A stretch of 64,000 bases of DNA, taken from the NCBI GenBank assembly GCA_916610825.1, contig OU744454.1, forward strand, positions 2,028,501 through 2,092,500, read 5' to 3'. The notes under the pieces are model-generated. The model was given only the letters and a program-made list of their open reading frames with translations. It did no database searches and was not told the origin of the DNA. The number at the start of each line of letters is the position of its first letter. Within the stretch, counting starts at the first letter, position 1. This DNA is from Haliclystus octoradiatus. Lineage: Eukaryota; Cnidaria; Staurozoa; Stauromedusae; Haliclystidae. Positions 54,146 to 64,000 of the stretch are shown here, piece after piece. Made by a program: the position numbers and the translations under genes.

Positions 54146-57100
54146 AAAGGCTAGAAAATACCAAACAAATTTTCCTGGTCAACTTTTACTGGATAGAAAG
54201 AAAGAAGTATGATGTGTATATTTTGCCCGTTCACCCCAACCGTGCTCCTTTGGCATTTCTAACATTTTGTTTCCCATTTTCTTCTCCTGCATTGTCAGTG
54301 AGTGTTGTCTGTTGTCATACAATGAATATAGCATCTCTTTAAAACATCACTTTCTTTTCATTAGAACAAAATATGCTGAAGGAAAAGTACTGGTTAATGG
54401 CTCTGACAGAGATCTTCGTCGATTCAGAAAGATTTCATGTTATATCATGCAAGATGATATTCTGTTACCAAATTTATCTGTCATGGAATCTATGATGGTA
54501 ATTTTATATGTTTATTTCTTTTACCAAATTTATTTGTCATGGAATCTATGATGGTAATTTTATATGTTTATTCTATGTGACTCTGTTTGTTTACGTAACG
54601 ATCCATGTCTTGGTATTTTCATTACAATCGAACCAAACCAGTGTCCTGTTCATTTTTTTTTTTTTTTATGCTAGCGGAAGTCAAAATTTGCTTTGTTGCC
54701 TTAGACAGATCAGGTCCTATCAATTACCAGTCAAACAAACGAAGACCATGATTTATGTAGTCCAAAAAAATGATGCCTTACCATGCTTTGTATCGATGAT
54801 AATGATTCTTTCTCTGTACATAGGTTTCTGCTAACTTGCATTTACGTGAAGGAATGACAACACATCAAAAACAAATGGTGGTATGTAGTTAGCTAATTAC
54901 GTAAAGCTGAATAGCTAAATAATCCCGATAAGTCTTTTTGAAATCACATAACAGCACCTAGGCATTGAATTATATAATTTTGGTAAACAGTAAAGTTTTG
55001 TCAATAATCTAATAGATCAAAAATCTGTCAACTTTCAGGACTATATTGTCAAGTAATGCGAGGAAAATGAAAAGTAACGAGTAATCACTACTTGATTTTA
55101 AATTCTAACTTTAACTACTGACAAGTTAAAAGAATAACAATTACTGGTACCAATACTTTAGTAATTACTACTTCAATTCTCTGTGCATGCCTATTTAAGA
55201 CAGATGCATTGATCAGGTTCCGCCAAAAGTAGAAATCCTGGAATCCTATATTCCAGAGGGTTAAAGCAAATTCAGAAAAAATTTGGTATTAATAATGAAT
55301 TATTGGTCAAACATCGACAACAAAAATTCAGAAGATGATGTTGAAATGCCTCTATGATTCCAGAAGGCTGAACCTTTTGTTATACCCAGAAAATGATAGA
55401 CCTGAACCTGTATTTGACATGCTTTTAGACTTTGCTATCGATTCACATTCATAGGTGGAAGAGATCCTGTCCATGCTTGGTCTTCTAAGTGCAGCTGATA
55501 CTTCTTTAAATGATATATCTGGTGGTCAAAGGAAACGTCTTGCAATTGCACTTGAATTGGTTAATAATCCACCTGTGATTTTCTTGGATGAACCAACAAG
55601 GTAGTATCAACATGGTTTTTATCACTGATCTATATAAAAGACTGGGTATAGCGTTCATCTGACGATTCGCAAAGATAATTTCCAATCCAGAATAGGATAC
55701 ACCCTGATTATGACTCATATAATGAAACCTGTATATAACAGCCAGCTATGAGAGGTAGATAAATTGACCACTATATGTTCAGGTGGCATTTATATACAGG
55801 TTTAATTCAATATAATACAATGAACCCTGTATATAACAGCCAGCTATAAGAGGTAGATAAATTGACCACTATATGTTCAGGTGGCATTTATATACAGGTT
55901 TAATTCAATATAATACAATGAACCCTGTATATAACAGCCAGCTATAAGAGGTAGATAAATTGACCACTATAGACAGGTGGCCTTTATATACAGGTTTAAT
56001 TCATTATAATACAGTGAACCCTTTATATACCAGCCAGCTACGAGAGGTAGATAAATTGACCACTATGTTCAGGTGGCATTTCAATGGAAAATATCACCAT
56101 AATTGTGGCTTTCTTTTCTATTTCAGTGGTTTGGACAGTTTCTCTGCCTTTCATTGCATAAGTCTTATGAAACAGCTTGCACGTGGTGGAAGAACAGTTG
56201 TTTGTACTATCCATCAACCGAGTGCAAAGTTATTTGAATTATTTGATACGGTATGTTACTATGTTTTAATTCTGTAACAAATGATCGAGAAAATAATCGT
56301 GTCCAAGATGTAGTGCTTAGGGTGTTGGACCCCAACCCGCACAGTCTTGGGTTCAATTTCTGACAGAAACACTATTGGTTGGTGTCAGGAAGAGCATCCA
56401 ACCATTATACTCATACACCCATCAAAACCATCAACCTACTAACCAACCACCCACCCCGGTTTTCCTAGTGAAAAGAGCTAAGTCTAGCTTATCCGCTTTT
56501 ATGGTAATATTTGGAGTAAAGTATTCTAATGTGTAATAACTAGTGTGTAAATACTCCATTGAACATGCCCACCAAAGATTTTTTGGAAACTGAAAATAAC
56601 TTTTTTGTGAGGTTTCTAGATGTGGTAATAAATTTCATAGTTACAACTGTTGTTTGTAATGGCTTTGCGGGTAGCGCATTGTCTATGTATTTCCAAGCTA
56701 ATGGGTTCAAATCCAAATTCAATTCCATACTCGGTCTGAAATTATTTTTATTTATTATGAGGATAAACCTTCCATTGACAGTCTTTAAAAGCTTGAATAT
56801 CTTTATACTGCAAAATGCTATTTAATTATGTACTAAGAAATGGTGCTACATAAATGCATTATTGGTAGTAGTATACAATAATTTTAGGATATGGGGCAAT
56901 AATATATTTGCCCCCTTTTGCTCAAAACTATTCTCCCGTTTTAAATTCAATCTTTGAGAGAGGAAAACAGACTTGGAAAAAACCTTGAGGTTTCTTTCAA
57001 AATTATTGTTCAGAGATGTTCTTTTAAATGCAATGTTTGCATACCTGAACTATTGGCGGACAGTTTTGACTTACAATTAAAGTACACATGCTACATTGCA

Positions 57101-60100
57101 TATCATAGATTCTTTTTATTTTTGCAGCTATATTTGCTTTCTGCTGGCCAGTGTATATACAGTGGTGGTCTTAATCAACTACTACCTTACTTGGAGACTC
57201 AAGAATTGGTTTGCCCAAAGTATCACAACCCTGCTGATTTCAGTAAGTGTTTCATTTGTTCCAGCTTCAGGAACCCATATACAGGGTTCGGCACAAGAGG
57301 AATCCTAGATTCTGGAAGGCTAGATCAAACTCAGAAGAAAATTGATATTTGTAATGACTAATTGGTCAAACATCAACAAAAAATTCTGAGGAAATGTTGA
57401 AATGCTTCTAGGATTCCTGAAAGCTGAACCTTTTGTCGGACCCTGCATATATAGGCCCTGTTTACAGGGTAGGCGAGGTAATTGCCTTGTGGAGTTACTT
57501 GTGTACTGTTTCTATTGTTTATGTAGCTTCTGTTCACAATTCACAATTAGAGCGAGTAGCTTCTGTGTGTATTATATTGCGTGGAAAATAATTCAATGTT
57601 TACTGTTTTGTTCTGATAGTAATTGAAGTGGCATCAGGAGAGTACGGAGATGTTATCAATGGGCTTGTCAAAGCATGGAAAATCCAAGAGAAAAGAGTTG
57701 AACTTGAATCGCTAGTAAAGGAAAATCTAACTCAAAAGTGCTCAACAAAAGGTTGCAATAGTGATGCAATGATTGTTCCAGCGATTCCAAATTGTACTTT
57801 CAAGACAAGTACTGATAGTCTGTTACATTGCGCAAGTCAAACTACACAGGTAAATTAAAAATTATTTATATTGTTTGTACAATAAGCTATACAGTCGAAC
57901 TTAGTTAAATTTTGTTTTGTGGAAACCATTTGTTCATACTATTACATAAAACTCTAGTATGTTTTTAAGAATTGAGTTGAAAACTTTGACGTTGAACTGC
58001 ATACTTTTAACTTAATTTTTATACTTTTTGTTTATTTTTTATGATGATTGATTACAACTATTATTATAAACATTGTTTTTCAGTTTGCCGTGTTAATGAA
58101 GCGTTCTATGGTGTCTATATTCCGTGATCGTATGTTCACTCATTTGCGTTTAGTCTCAGTCATTGCCGTTGCCATTTTGATTGGTCTACTTTACTTTGGC
58201 ATTGGAGATGATGGCAATAAAGTTTTTAACAACACGGGATGTTTGTTCTTTTCAATGTTGTTCTTAATGTTTGTTGCACTGATGCCAACTGTCCTGACAT
58301 GTAAGTTCTACTTTTGTTCTTAATGTTTGTTGCACTGATGCCAACTGTCCTGACATGTAAGTTCTACTTTTGTTCTTAATGTTTGTTGCACTGATGCCAA
58401 CTGTCCTGACATGTAAGTTCTACTTTTGTTCTTAATGTTTGTTGCACTGATGCCAACTGTCCTGACATGTAAGTTCTACTTTTGTTCTTAATGTTTGTTG
58501 CACTGATGCCAACTGTCCTGACATGTAAGTTCTACTTTTGTTCTTAATGTTTGTTGCACTGATGCCAACTGTCCTGACATGTAAGTTCTACTTTTGTTCT
58601 TAATGTTTGTTGCACTGATGCCAACTGTCCTGACATGTAAGTTCTACTTTTGTTCTTAATGTTTGTTGCACTGATGCCAACTGTCCTGACATGTAAGTTC
58701 TACTTTTGTTCTTAATGTTTGTTGCACTGATGCCAACTGTCCTGACATGTAAGTTCTACTTTTGTTCTTAATGTTTGTTGCACTGATGCCAACTGTCCTG
58801 ACATGTAAGTTCTACTTTTGTTCTTAATGTTTGTTGCACTGATGCCAACTGTCCTGACATGTAAGTTCTACTTTTGTTCTTAATGTTTGTTGCACTGATG
58901 CCAACTGTCCTGACATGTAAGTTCTACTTTTGTTCTTAATGTTTGTTGCACTGATGCCAACTGTCCTGACATGTAAGTTCTACTTTTGTTCTTAATGTTT
59001 GTTGCACTGATGCCAACTGTCCTGACATGTAAGTTCTACTTTGCAATACGGAATGTGTCATGCGGGGAATGGGGATTCCACTACGCCAGATAGTAATCAT
59101 ACCGAAGAAGTACTGCGCCGTCAATTTACAGTTATACAGGATTGATCGTTGGAAACTTACATTAGCACAAATCTGACAAATATACCTCTTGTTCGATAAT
59201 TCGTACCGGATTTATTACTCCTTCCATCCATTTGGGAGAAATAAATATATGGTCAAATTTTTCAGCTTGTTCAAATTTTTTGAATACCTAAAATGGTGTA
59301 TAGGTTTTTTTCCGCTAACAAACATTCAAACAATATGGGGAATGTACAAGAGTCATCTGATGTTTGAAATTGAGGTTTTGATAATTCTACTTTTTTTCAA
59401 AATATTCTCTGCCGGTCAATGATGGCCTTTTAATGTAATAATTGTAACTGTCGTGTAATAATGCAATAAAGTTGATTATTTTAATTTTAGTTCCTTTGGA
59501 AAAGGTGGTTTTCATCCGTGAGCATTTGAATAATTGGTACAGTCTTAAATCATATTATTTGGCAAAAACAATGGCTGATCTCCCATTCCAGGTATGTACG
59601 ATTAAGGCGAATGCTTTTTGTTATTCAATAGATAGAATTCTGAACTGTTGTTGTATTTAATTTTATCCAATGACAGTACTATTCTTATAGATATCAATAC
59701 TCAAACCTCGTTCAATGGACACAATCCGAGCCACTTGGCAGCCATGTGGACTATACAATTTCTTGTTCATTATACAGCCAATCTGTGCAGTTCTTTGTAA
59801 CCAAAACACTCGCCTCCGTCTCTAACCCCTAAATCACATATGATTGCTTATCCAATCAATATCATCCATATAGCTAAAATGTGCCTACGAGTAAGTGTCT
59901 TTAGCTGCATACCTGACCATTTTATTTGGTATTAATACATCATAAATAGTTGATCAAAGATCACACGTTTACTCCGTTACTCTGAGTATCGCGTAAAGAC
60001 GCTCTTCAGACGGTTTATTGAATCCAAGAATCCAATTGATTCAATAAACCATCTGAAGAGCATATTTACGCGGAACTCAGAGTAACGGAGTAAACTCATG

Positions 60101-62038
60101 ATCTTTGATCTACTATTTACATTGCTCTGCTTTTAGCATTGAGCACTCAAGTTGATGTTTTGCCCACACAATTACTTTAAATACATCATATATATTATTT
60201 TCTTATTTTTAACTAGTTTTAATTAAAATATGAAATATATATAATTTTGTTTTAGTTGAATTAATTGGAAAAACACAAAAAATCAAACATTTATTTTTGC
60301 TACTTTAAGTTTCACACCTAAGCAATCATCATGCAATCTAATCTATGATCAAGTGATCATCAGGCAATAGATTAGATTGCGTGATGATCGCTTAGGCGTG
60401 AAACTTGAATGCATGATTTTTTGTGTTTTTTCAATCAATTTAATTATATATAGCTCTGCATTTACAAATGTCATTGAGCACTATGAAAACAGTACAGACA
60501 ACATAAGTACTGTTATAATTTTGTTTTAATATTCTCAAGTGTATAGCACGATTAACCTGTTACCTATTCTTGTTTTTTTTTAATACAGATCCTTCTGCCA
60601 TTAATTTATTGTTCAATTGTCTACTTCATGACTGATCAACCTAGAGATGTTAATCGATACATGCAATATTGTACCGTTACTATTATGACATGTCTTGTTG
60701 CACAGTCGATTGGTCTTCTATTGGGTGCCGTAGCACCAAGTGTACCGGTAAGACAATATTTAAACTCATCATAACCTTTATAGAAAGGTTTTTACTCATC
60801 ATCCACCATCCGGGTAAGCTAGTAGCTTTTTTCATCGGGTTGGTTGGTTAATTGATAAGTACTTTCAAGCGTGTCCAAGTTTAATGGCCAGATGCCCTTC
60901 CTGACGCGAACCAATATAAGTGCTTCTCGCAGGGATTGAACCCAAGACCCTTCGAACCAAGGTCCAACACTCTAACTATTACACTGAGGCTCGCAAATGT
61001 CGCACCGATTCAATATAATAATGCTTTTTATCTATTAGTCTTACTGAAATGTCCGCTACCTAGAACATTGCTTAGGAATTTTTGAAGCATTTTAAGAATA
61101 CGGTGAAACCTGGATATAACAGCCAGCTACGAGAGGTAGATAAATTGACCACTATAGACAGGTGGCCACTGTATAAGTGTGACCGTTATAACAGGTTTGA
61201 CTGTATATATTTCTCAGAATTTGCCATCCGCTAGCTGCCCATAATATCCAATTAGTTTATGTATACTAGTAAGTTTTTTTTTTTAAATGTTTTTTTAAGG
61301 GAGGCCAAAAAGAGTGTAGATTTGTGGATTGTTGTATTTAACTTCATCATTTCTATACTGCTCACGAGTGACTCTCTATTTTGTTTGTTTCATCGCGATG
61401 GTTTCTTATTTAAAATGAATCATTTTTGGATTTCATAACTTTCTATGTTGTGAAATTCATGTCATCCTGATCAAAAAAAATTCAAATTTCAAAATAATTT
61501 TTAGAATTTCTTCGGAATTACGAAGCGTTTTAAATTGAATCCCTGAATTCTTTTCAATCTGACATCATGGCTTCAGAAAGATCAAAACAATTGTGACTGC
61601 CTTCCTGGACTCTTAATAATTCTCTCACTAAATAATTATAATTATTACATTTCTATTTATTTGTAGACGGCCGTGTTTGTTGCACCAGTTACAGGCATCC
61701 CAGTATTGCTTTTCAGTGGCTTCTTTGTTAACTTTGATACCATTCCAAAATACATGCAGTGGTTAACATACATCTCGTTTGCACGTTATAGCTGGGAAGG
61801 TATGATCGTTGCAATATATGGTAATAATCGTGGTAACTTAACATGTGATGGGGTTGGTCGATGCATATTTGAAACAAGTCATCAGGTATTAGATGCCATG
61901 GACGTTGAAGAAAGTGCCCTTTACATGGATTATGTTAAATTCTATTTTGATATATTCATCTTGGGATGTTTTTTTGTTACGTTGAGATTAATTACATACA
62001 TGGTTTTAAGATACAAAGTCAAATCTCAATCAAGCTGA
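49836..62038 (+). CDS. ABCG4: ABCG half-transporter, ABCG1/ABCG4 type
   Basis: A sterol-exporting type half-transporter that should dimerise in membranes. The 13 exons give 651 residues: 49836-50019, 51928-52002, 53518-53560, 54365-54497, 54824-54880, 55455-55600, 56127-56250, 57128-57242, 57620-57849, 58084-58300, 59491-59591, 60589-60747 and 61667-62038. Walker A is GPSGAGKST at 84-92, the signature ISGGQRKR at 185-192, Walker B VIFLDEP at 205-211, the D-loop SGLDS at 213-217 and the switch His242 in TIHQPSA. The linker has EVASGEYGD, and the membrane half has [14 protein letters not shown] and PVLLFSGFF. Some blocks look nearer ABCG4 than ABCG1, but an invertebrate gene may be co-orthologous to both. 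The ends of exons 4 and 10 are each tandemly duplicated into the following intron. Confidence 0.95.
50020..51927. other. ABCG intron 1
   Basis: About 1.9 kb of AT-rich sequence. I see no exon, terminal repeat or SINE in it. The open frames are short and unsupported. Confidence 0.5.
52542..53407. mobile_element. 866-bp foldback transposon
   Basis: The termini AAAGTGCACATGACAC and GTGTCATGTGCACTTT mirror each other, and inverted arms of roughly 250-300 bp pair imperfectly (for example CTTTTCTGCTTGA with TCAAGCAGAAAAG). It has no coding capacity. A truncated relative is at 24006-24602. It lies in ABCG intron 2. Confidence 0.85.
53748..53771. repeat. (AT)n microsatellite
   Basis: A short run of TA dinucleotides in ABCG intron 3. 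A second, longer run of about 40 bp is at 54103-54142, and the perfect palindrome 53870-54024 lies between them. Confidence 0.85.
53870..54024. repeat. Perfect 155-bp palindrome, hairpin-core family
   Basis: The arms 53870-53944 and 53950-54024 are complementary at all 75 positions, with a 5-nt loop AATAC. The outer arm begins AATAATAGAGTCAAGAAAG and the inner arm ends CGATCATCAGACAG. The family tail CGCTCTGCTATTTAC and GAGCACT follow. Confidence 0.97.
54465..54573 (+). repeat. Tandem duplication of ABCG exon 4 end plus donor, 56-bp period
   Basis: Bases 54465-54517 recur at 54521-54573 with two changes. Each copy holds the last 33 bases of exon 4 and the donor GTAATTTT (54498 and 54554). 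Using the second donor would shift the frame and meet a stop. Confidence 0.92.
55214..55385. mobile_element. Degraded hAT-like MITE
   Basis: It starts CAGGTTCCGCCAAAAGTAG and shares the family phrases ATTGGTCAAACATCGACAAC and AAATTCAGAAG and GGCTGAACCTTTTGTTA with 57282-57445. Confidence 0.55.
55722..56100. repeat. Four-copy tandem array of a MITE family A half-unit
   Basis: A block containing CCTGTATATAACAGCCAGCT and a GAGGTAGATAAATTGACCAC phrase repeats with starts near 55722, 55820, 55918 and 56014, a period of about 98 bp. It lies in ABCG intron 6, ending just before exon 7. Confidence 0.9.
56305..56505 (+). mobile_element. tRNA-derived SINE, family 2
   Basis: A tRNA-like head (TAGGGTGTTGGACC, then B box GGGTTCAATTTC) is followed by GGTGTCAGGAAGAGCATCCA and ACCATTATACTCATACACC. 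It lies in ABCG intron 7. Confidence 0.65.
57282..57445. mobile_element. hAT-like MITE
   Basis: The ends are CAGGGTTCGGCACAAG and CTTTTGTCGGACCCTG. The flanking octamers CCCATATA and CATATATA agree at seven of eight positions. The interior matches 55214-55385. It lies in ABCG intron 8. Confidence 0.75.
58258..59042 (+). repeat. 56-bp minisatellite copying ABCG exon 10 end and its splice donor
   Basis: The unit holds the last 43 bases of exon 10 (ending CTGTCCTGACAT) and the first 13 of the intron (GTAAGTTCTACTT). The GTAAGT donor recurs at exactly 56-bp steps from 58301 to 59029, 14 times, and the copies look identical by eye. Only the first donor keeps the reading frame; every downstream donor adds a stop within a few codons. 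Confidence 0.97.
59944..60118. repeat. Palindrome of the hairpin-core family
   Basis: The arms AAATAGTTGATCAAAGATCA and TGATCTTTGATCTACTATTT pair, with inner arms containing CAGACGGTTTATTGAATC. The tail TTGCTCTGCTTTTAGCATTG follows. Confidence 0.85.
60257..60441. repeat. Palindrome of the hairpin-core family
   Basis: The outer arms GGAAAAACACAAAAAATCA and TGATTTTTTGTGTTTTTTC and inner arms around CAATCTAATCTAT pair with some mismatches. The tail AGCTCTGCATTTACAAATG, then CATTGAGCACT, follows. Confidence 0.8.
60816..60994 (-). mobile_element. tRNA-derived SINE, family 2
   Basis: On the minus strand the head reads like a tRNA gene (AGTTAGAGTGTTGGACC, B box GGGTTCAATCCC), then GTCAGGAAGGGCATCTGGCC. 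It lacks a full tRNA fold and continues into the SINE body, so it is not a tRNA gene. Confidence 0.7.
61097..61206. mobile_element. MITE family A copy
   Basis: It starts GGTGAAACCTGGATATAACA and ends ACAGGTTTGACTGTA, with the AGCTACGAGAGGTAGATAAA block inside. It lies in ABCG intron 12. Confidence 0.65.
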
Positions 62039-63534
62039 TCAATTGAATATCAATTACTACTAGAAGAGATAGATAAGTAATTTGTTTGGGGGATTGATAA
62101 TTATAAATGTAAGTTAATTTAACATGTGTATTGTAGAATTACTTTGGCTGTGCCGCATGGACTTTACACCGGATTCGCATGAATTGCTCCATTTGTAATT
62201 TAAAAACTTAATGGACATAATTATTATTGTTTATTCTTCAAAGCATTCATAATTTTTTAGAGTTCTTTTGATGGTCCTAGATCAAAATGGACATTATAAC
62301 AGTTGCTAAGCAACAATCTCAACAGATAATTACTAGTTTAAAAAGTAGATTAAAGTACCCAAAAAGGGTTTTGTAGCTGTTGTATATCCCTCTTAAGGAT
62401 GATAATGATAAGACTGGATAGCTGTCACTTTGCATACCCTCTGATTATTATTTCATTAAACAAATGGTGGTATACTCCATGATCTGGATTCTTTTTCATA
62501 TTAATTGTGTGACATTGTGTCCAACAATTTCCAGTTTTATGAATATCAACCAATAATAGGATGGATAACATTAGAATATTCAGTTTATGATTTGTTTAAA
62601 ATACATCAAAATTATTATTAGAATTTTGTTATCATTGTAATCTTAACAACAATATGTATACCAGTATTGATGATGCTAAATAATTATAGCATATAAAATT
62701 ATATAAATGTATTGAATAGATAAAAAGTGTGATTTAATTATAATTTGCACTGTATTGATATAAAAATTTGAAAACGCTAGACTACGATTTGTTGTGTTTT
62801 TATTTAGTCATTATATTCACTATTATATTATCATCTGATCCAAGTTTACAGTCCATACTGATTTATGTAACTTAAAATACAAAATAAGTGTTTTGAAGAA
62901 ATGGGATTGAATTATTTAGAAACCAAACTGTTGGATTCATTGGAAGCCAGAATTACCTCTAAATCTATTTATTTATAAGAAGAAATTAAGTTACTTTATG
63001 CATTTTACAAACTACAGGCTACCGTGTTACGCAATGGCATACGTATTGAAATTCGCAACAGCAGACCTGAAGGTGTCCGGTTAAGACAGGTGTCTGGATT
63101 TGCAGGTTCGACTGTATATATTATAGATTACTGTGACATTGTAAAATTCGCGATTTTAAGATACCAGTTTTCCGCAATTTTTAACATTTTAGGTAGAAAC
63201 CATGGACTGAGATGTCCAAATTTTGTTGTCCCGCATTTTCAAATGACTGCACTTCCATGGTCTAAGTGCTGAAGAACTTAAATAATTGTATCTATCAATA
63301 CCTTATAATGATATTCCTTGTATATGCAAAGATAATACTACTATTTAAAGTGATTATTCCCCAAACGCAATCTTGAAAAGATGTCCAAAAATACGTAGCT
63401 GCCAGTGCCGGGTTAGTTATTGTTTAACAAAAAACATTCTTCGCGACAAAATAATATATAACAATGCATTTAATATATCATTTATTCAGAAATACTTGGT
63501 AAGTATGTATAAACTAAATTAATAACAATATTAA
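62039..63534. other. ABCG 3-prime flank, no gene seen
   Basis: It probably begins with the ABCG 3-prime UTR. The longest frame, at 63024-63272, has no recognisable motif or splice support. No terminal repeats were found. Confidence 0.45.
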
Positions 63535-63711
63535 TAATAATAATGAGAAGGTCAAGAAAGACACATTCTTTGGTTGTAACTCCAAGTTTCACGTTATCAA
63601 ACGACCCACGTTAATAAACAAAACGTTATTAAAGTATCGTTTAATAACGGGAAACTTGGAGTTACAGCCAAAGAATGTGTCTTTCTTGACCTTTTCATTA
63701 TCATTATTATT
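63535..63711. repeat. Palindrome of the hairpin-core family
   Basis: The arms share AAGGTCAAGAAAGACACATT and TAACTCCAAGTTTC, with a few mismatches between arms. The tail TTTACGCTCTGCTATTCACT and CATTGAGCACT follow. Confidence 0.88.
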
Positions 63712-64000
63712 TACGCTCTGCTATTCACTAGCATTGAGCACTATCCAATTGCCAATATTAGGTTTTAATATTTCTAATATTATTGCTAATAATTAATAAA
63801 CGAAAAAATCAGACATTCATATTTGCTACTATTAGTTTCACGCCACTACTACTACTTCTACTAATATTATTACTATATATATTTATTTTGATAACAATAT
63901 TAATATACTTTTGCCTTTCACAAATCATAACTTGAAAATGTTTTTTCTGCATGTTGGGCCATACGTTTGATTGATGTGTGTACATTTCATTAAGTAGACC

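Noticed and set aside
58258-59042. CRISPR-like array of identical 56-bp repeats
   Set aside because: The repeats are contiguous with no spacers and derive from an exon-intron junction in a eukaryotic gene.
63024-63272. 82-residue open frame near the right end
   Set aside because: It has no recognisable motif, no splice context and a composition typical of background.

Overview
This is a nuclear genomic window from an invertebrate animal. It is AT-rich (roughly two thirds A+T), intron-dense and full of small transposons. The gene set (NIT2, an ectodysplasin-like TNF ligand, NDUFA1, CUL4, an ABCG1/4 transporter) and the vertebrate-like splice phases fit a non-vertebrate deuterostome. An ascidian is my best guess, held weakly; a cnidarian or another slowly evolving invertebrate is not excluded. 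No gene is readable as one open frame except a retrotransposon. I assembled the genes exon by exon from GT-AG (in one case AT-AC) junctions with matching phases.

Layout: (1) 995-8465 minus, NIT2 omega-amidase, six exons, C-terminal exon(s) off the left edge. (2) 8466-11872, intergenic. (3) 11873-21156 minus, an EDA-like TNF ligand in eight exons: transmembrane anchor, stalk, collagen repeats, TNF domain. (4) 23804-26672 minus, NDUFA1 (MWFE subunit of complex I) in two exons. (5) 26673-27015, a 343-bp divergent promoter shared with (6) 27016-48707 plus, CUL4 in 23 exons, including a U12-type AT-AC intron. Its last intron carries a young, intact Ty3/gypsy element (43553-48390) nested in an older inverted-repeat element. 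(7) 49836-62038 plus, an ABCG1/4-type half-transporter in 13 exons. (8) 62039-64000, 3-prime flank and repeats.

The genes do not form a pathway or operon; they are ordinary housekeeping and signalling genes. The structure the genes do not explain is in the repeats. There is a 56-bp minisatellite that copies the end of ABCG exon 10 and its splice donor 14 times, and a second 56-bp-period duplication of an exon end plus donor at exon 4 of the same gene. There is a dispersed hairpin family whose two arms match each other almost perfectly within a copy but differ between copies. A (TTA)n tract of about 280 bp abuts the acceptor of a 27-nt EDA exon. Also present are two classes of tRNA-derived SINE, hAT-like, Harbinger-like and Helitron-like non-autonomous elements, and several nested insertions with readable target-site duplications.

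Limits: all family assignments come from recognising motifs by eye. Exon coordinates were derived by hand. UTRs, transcription starts and poly(A) sites are not determined.
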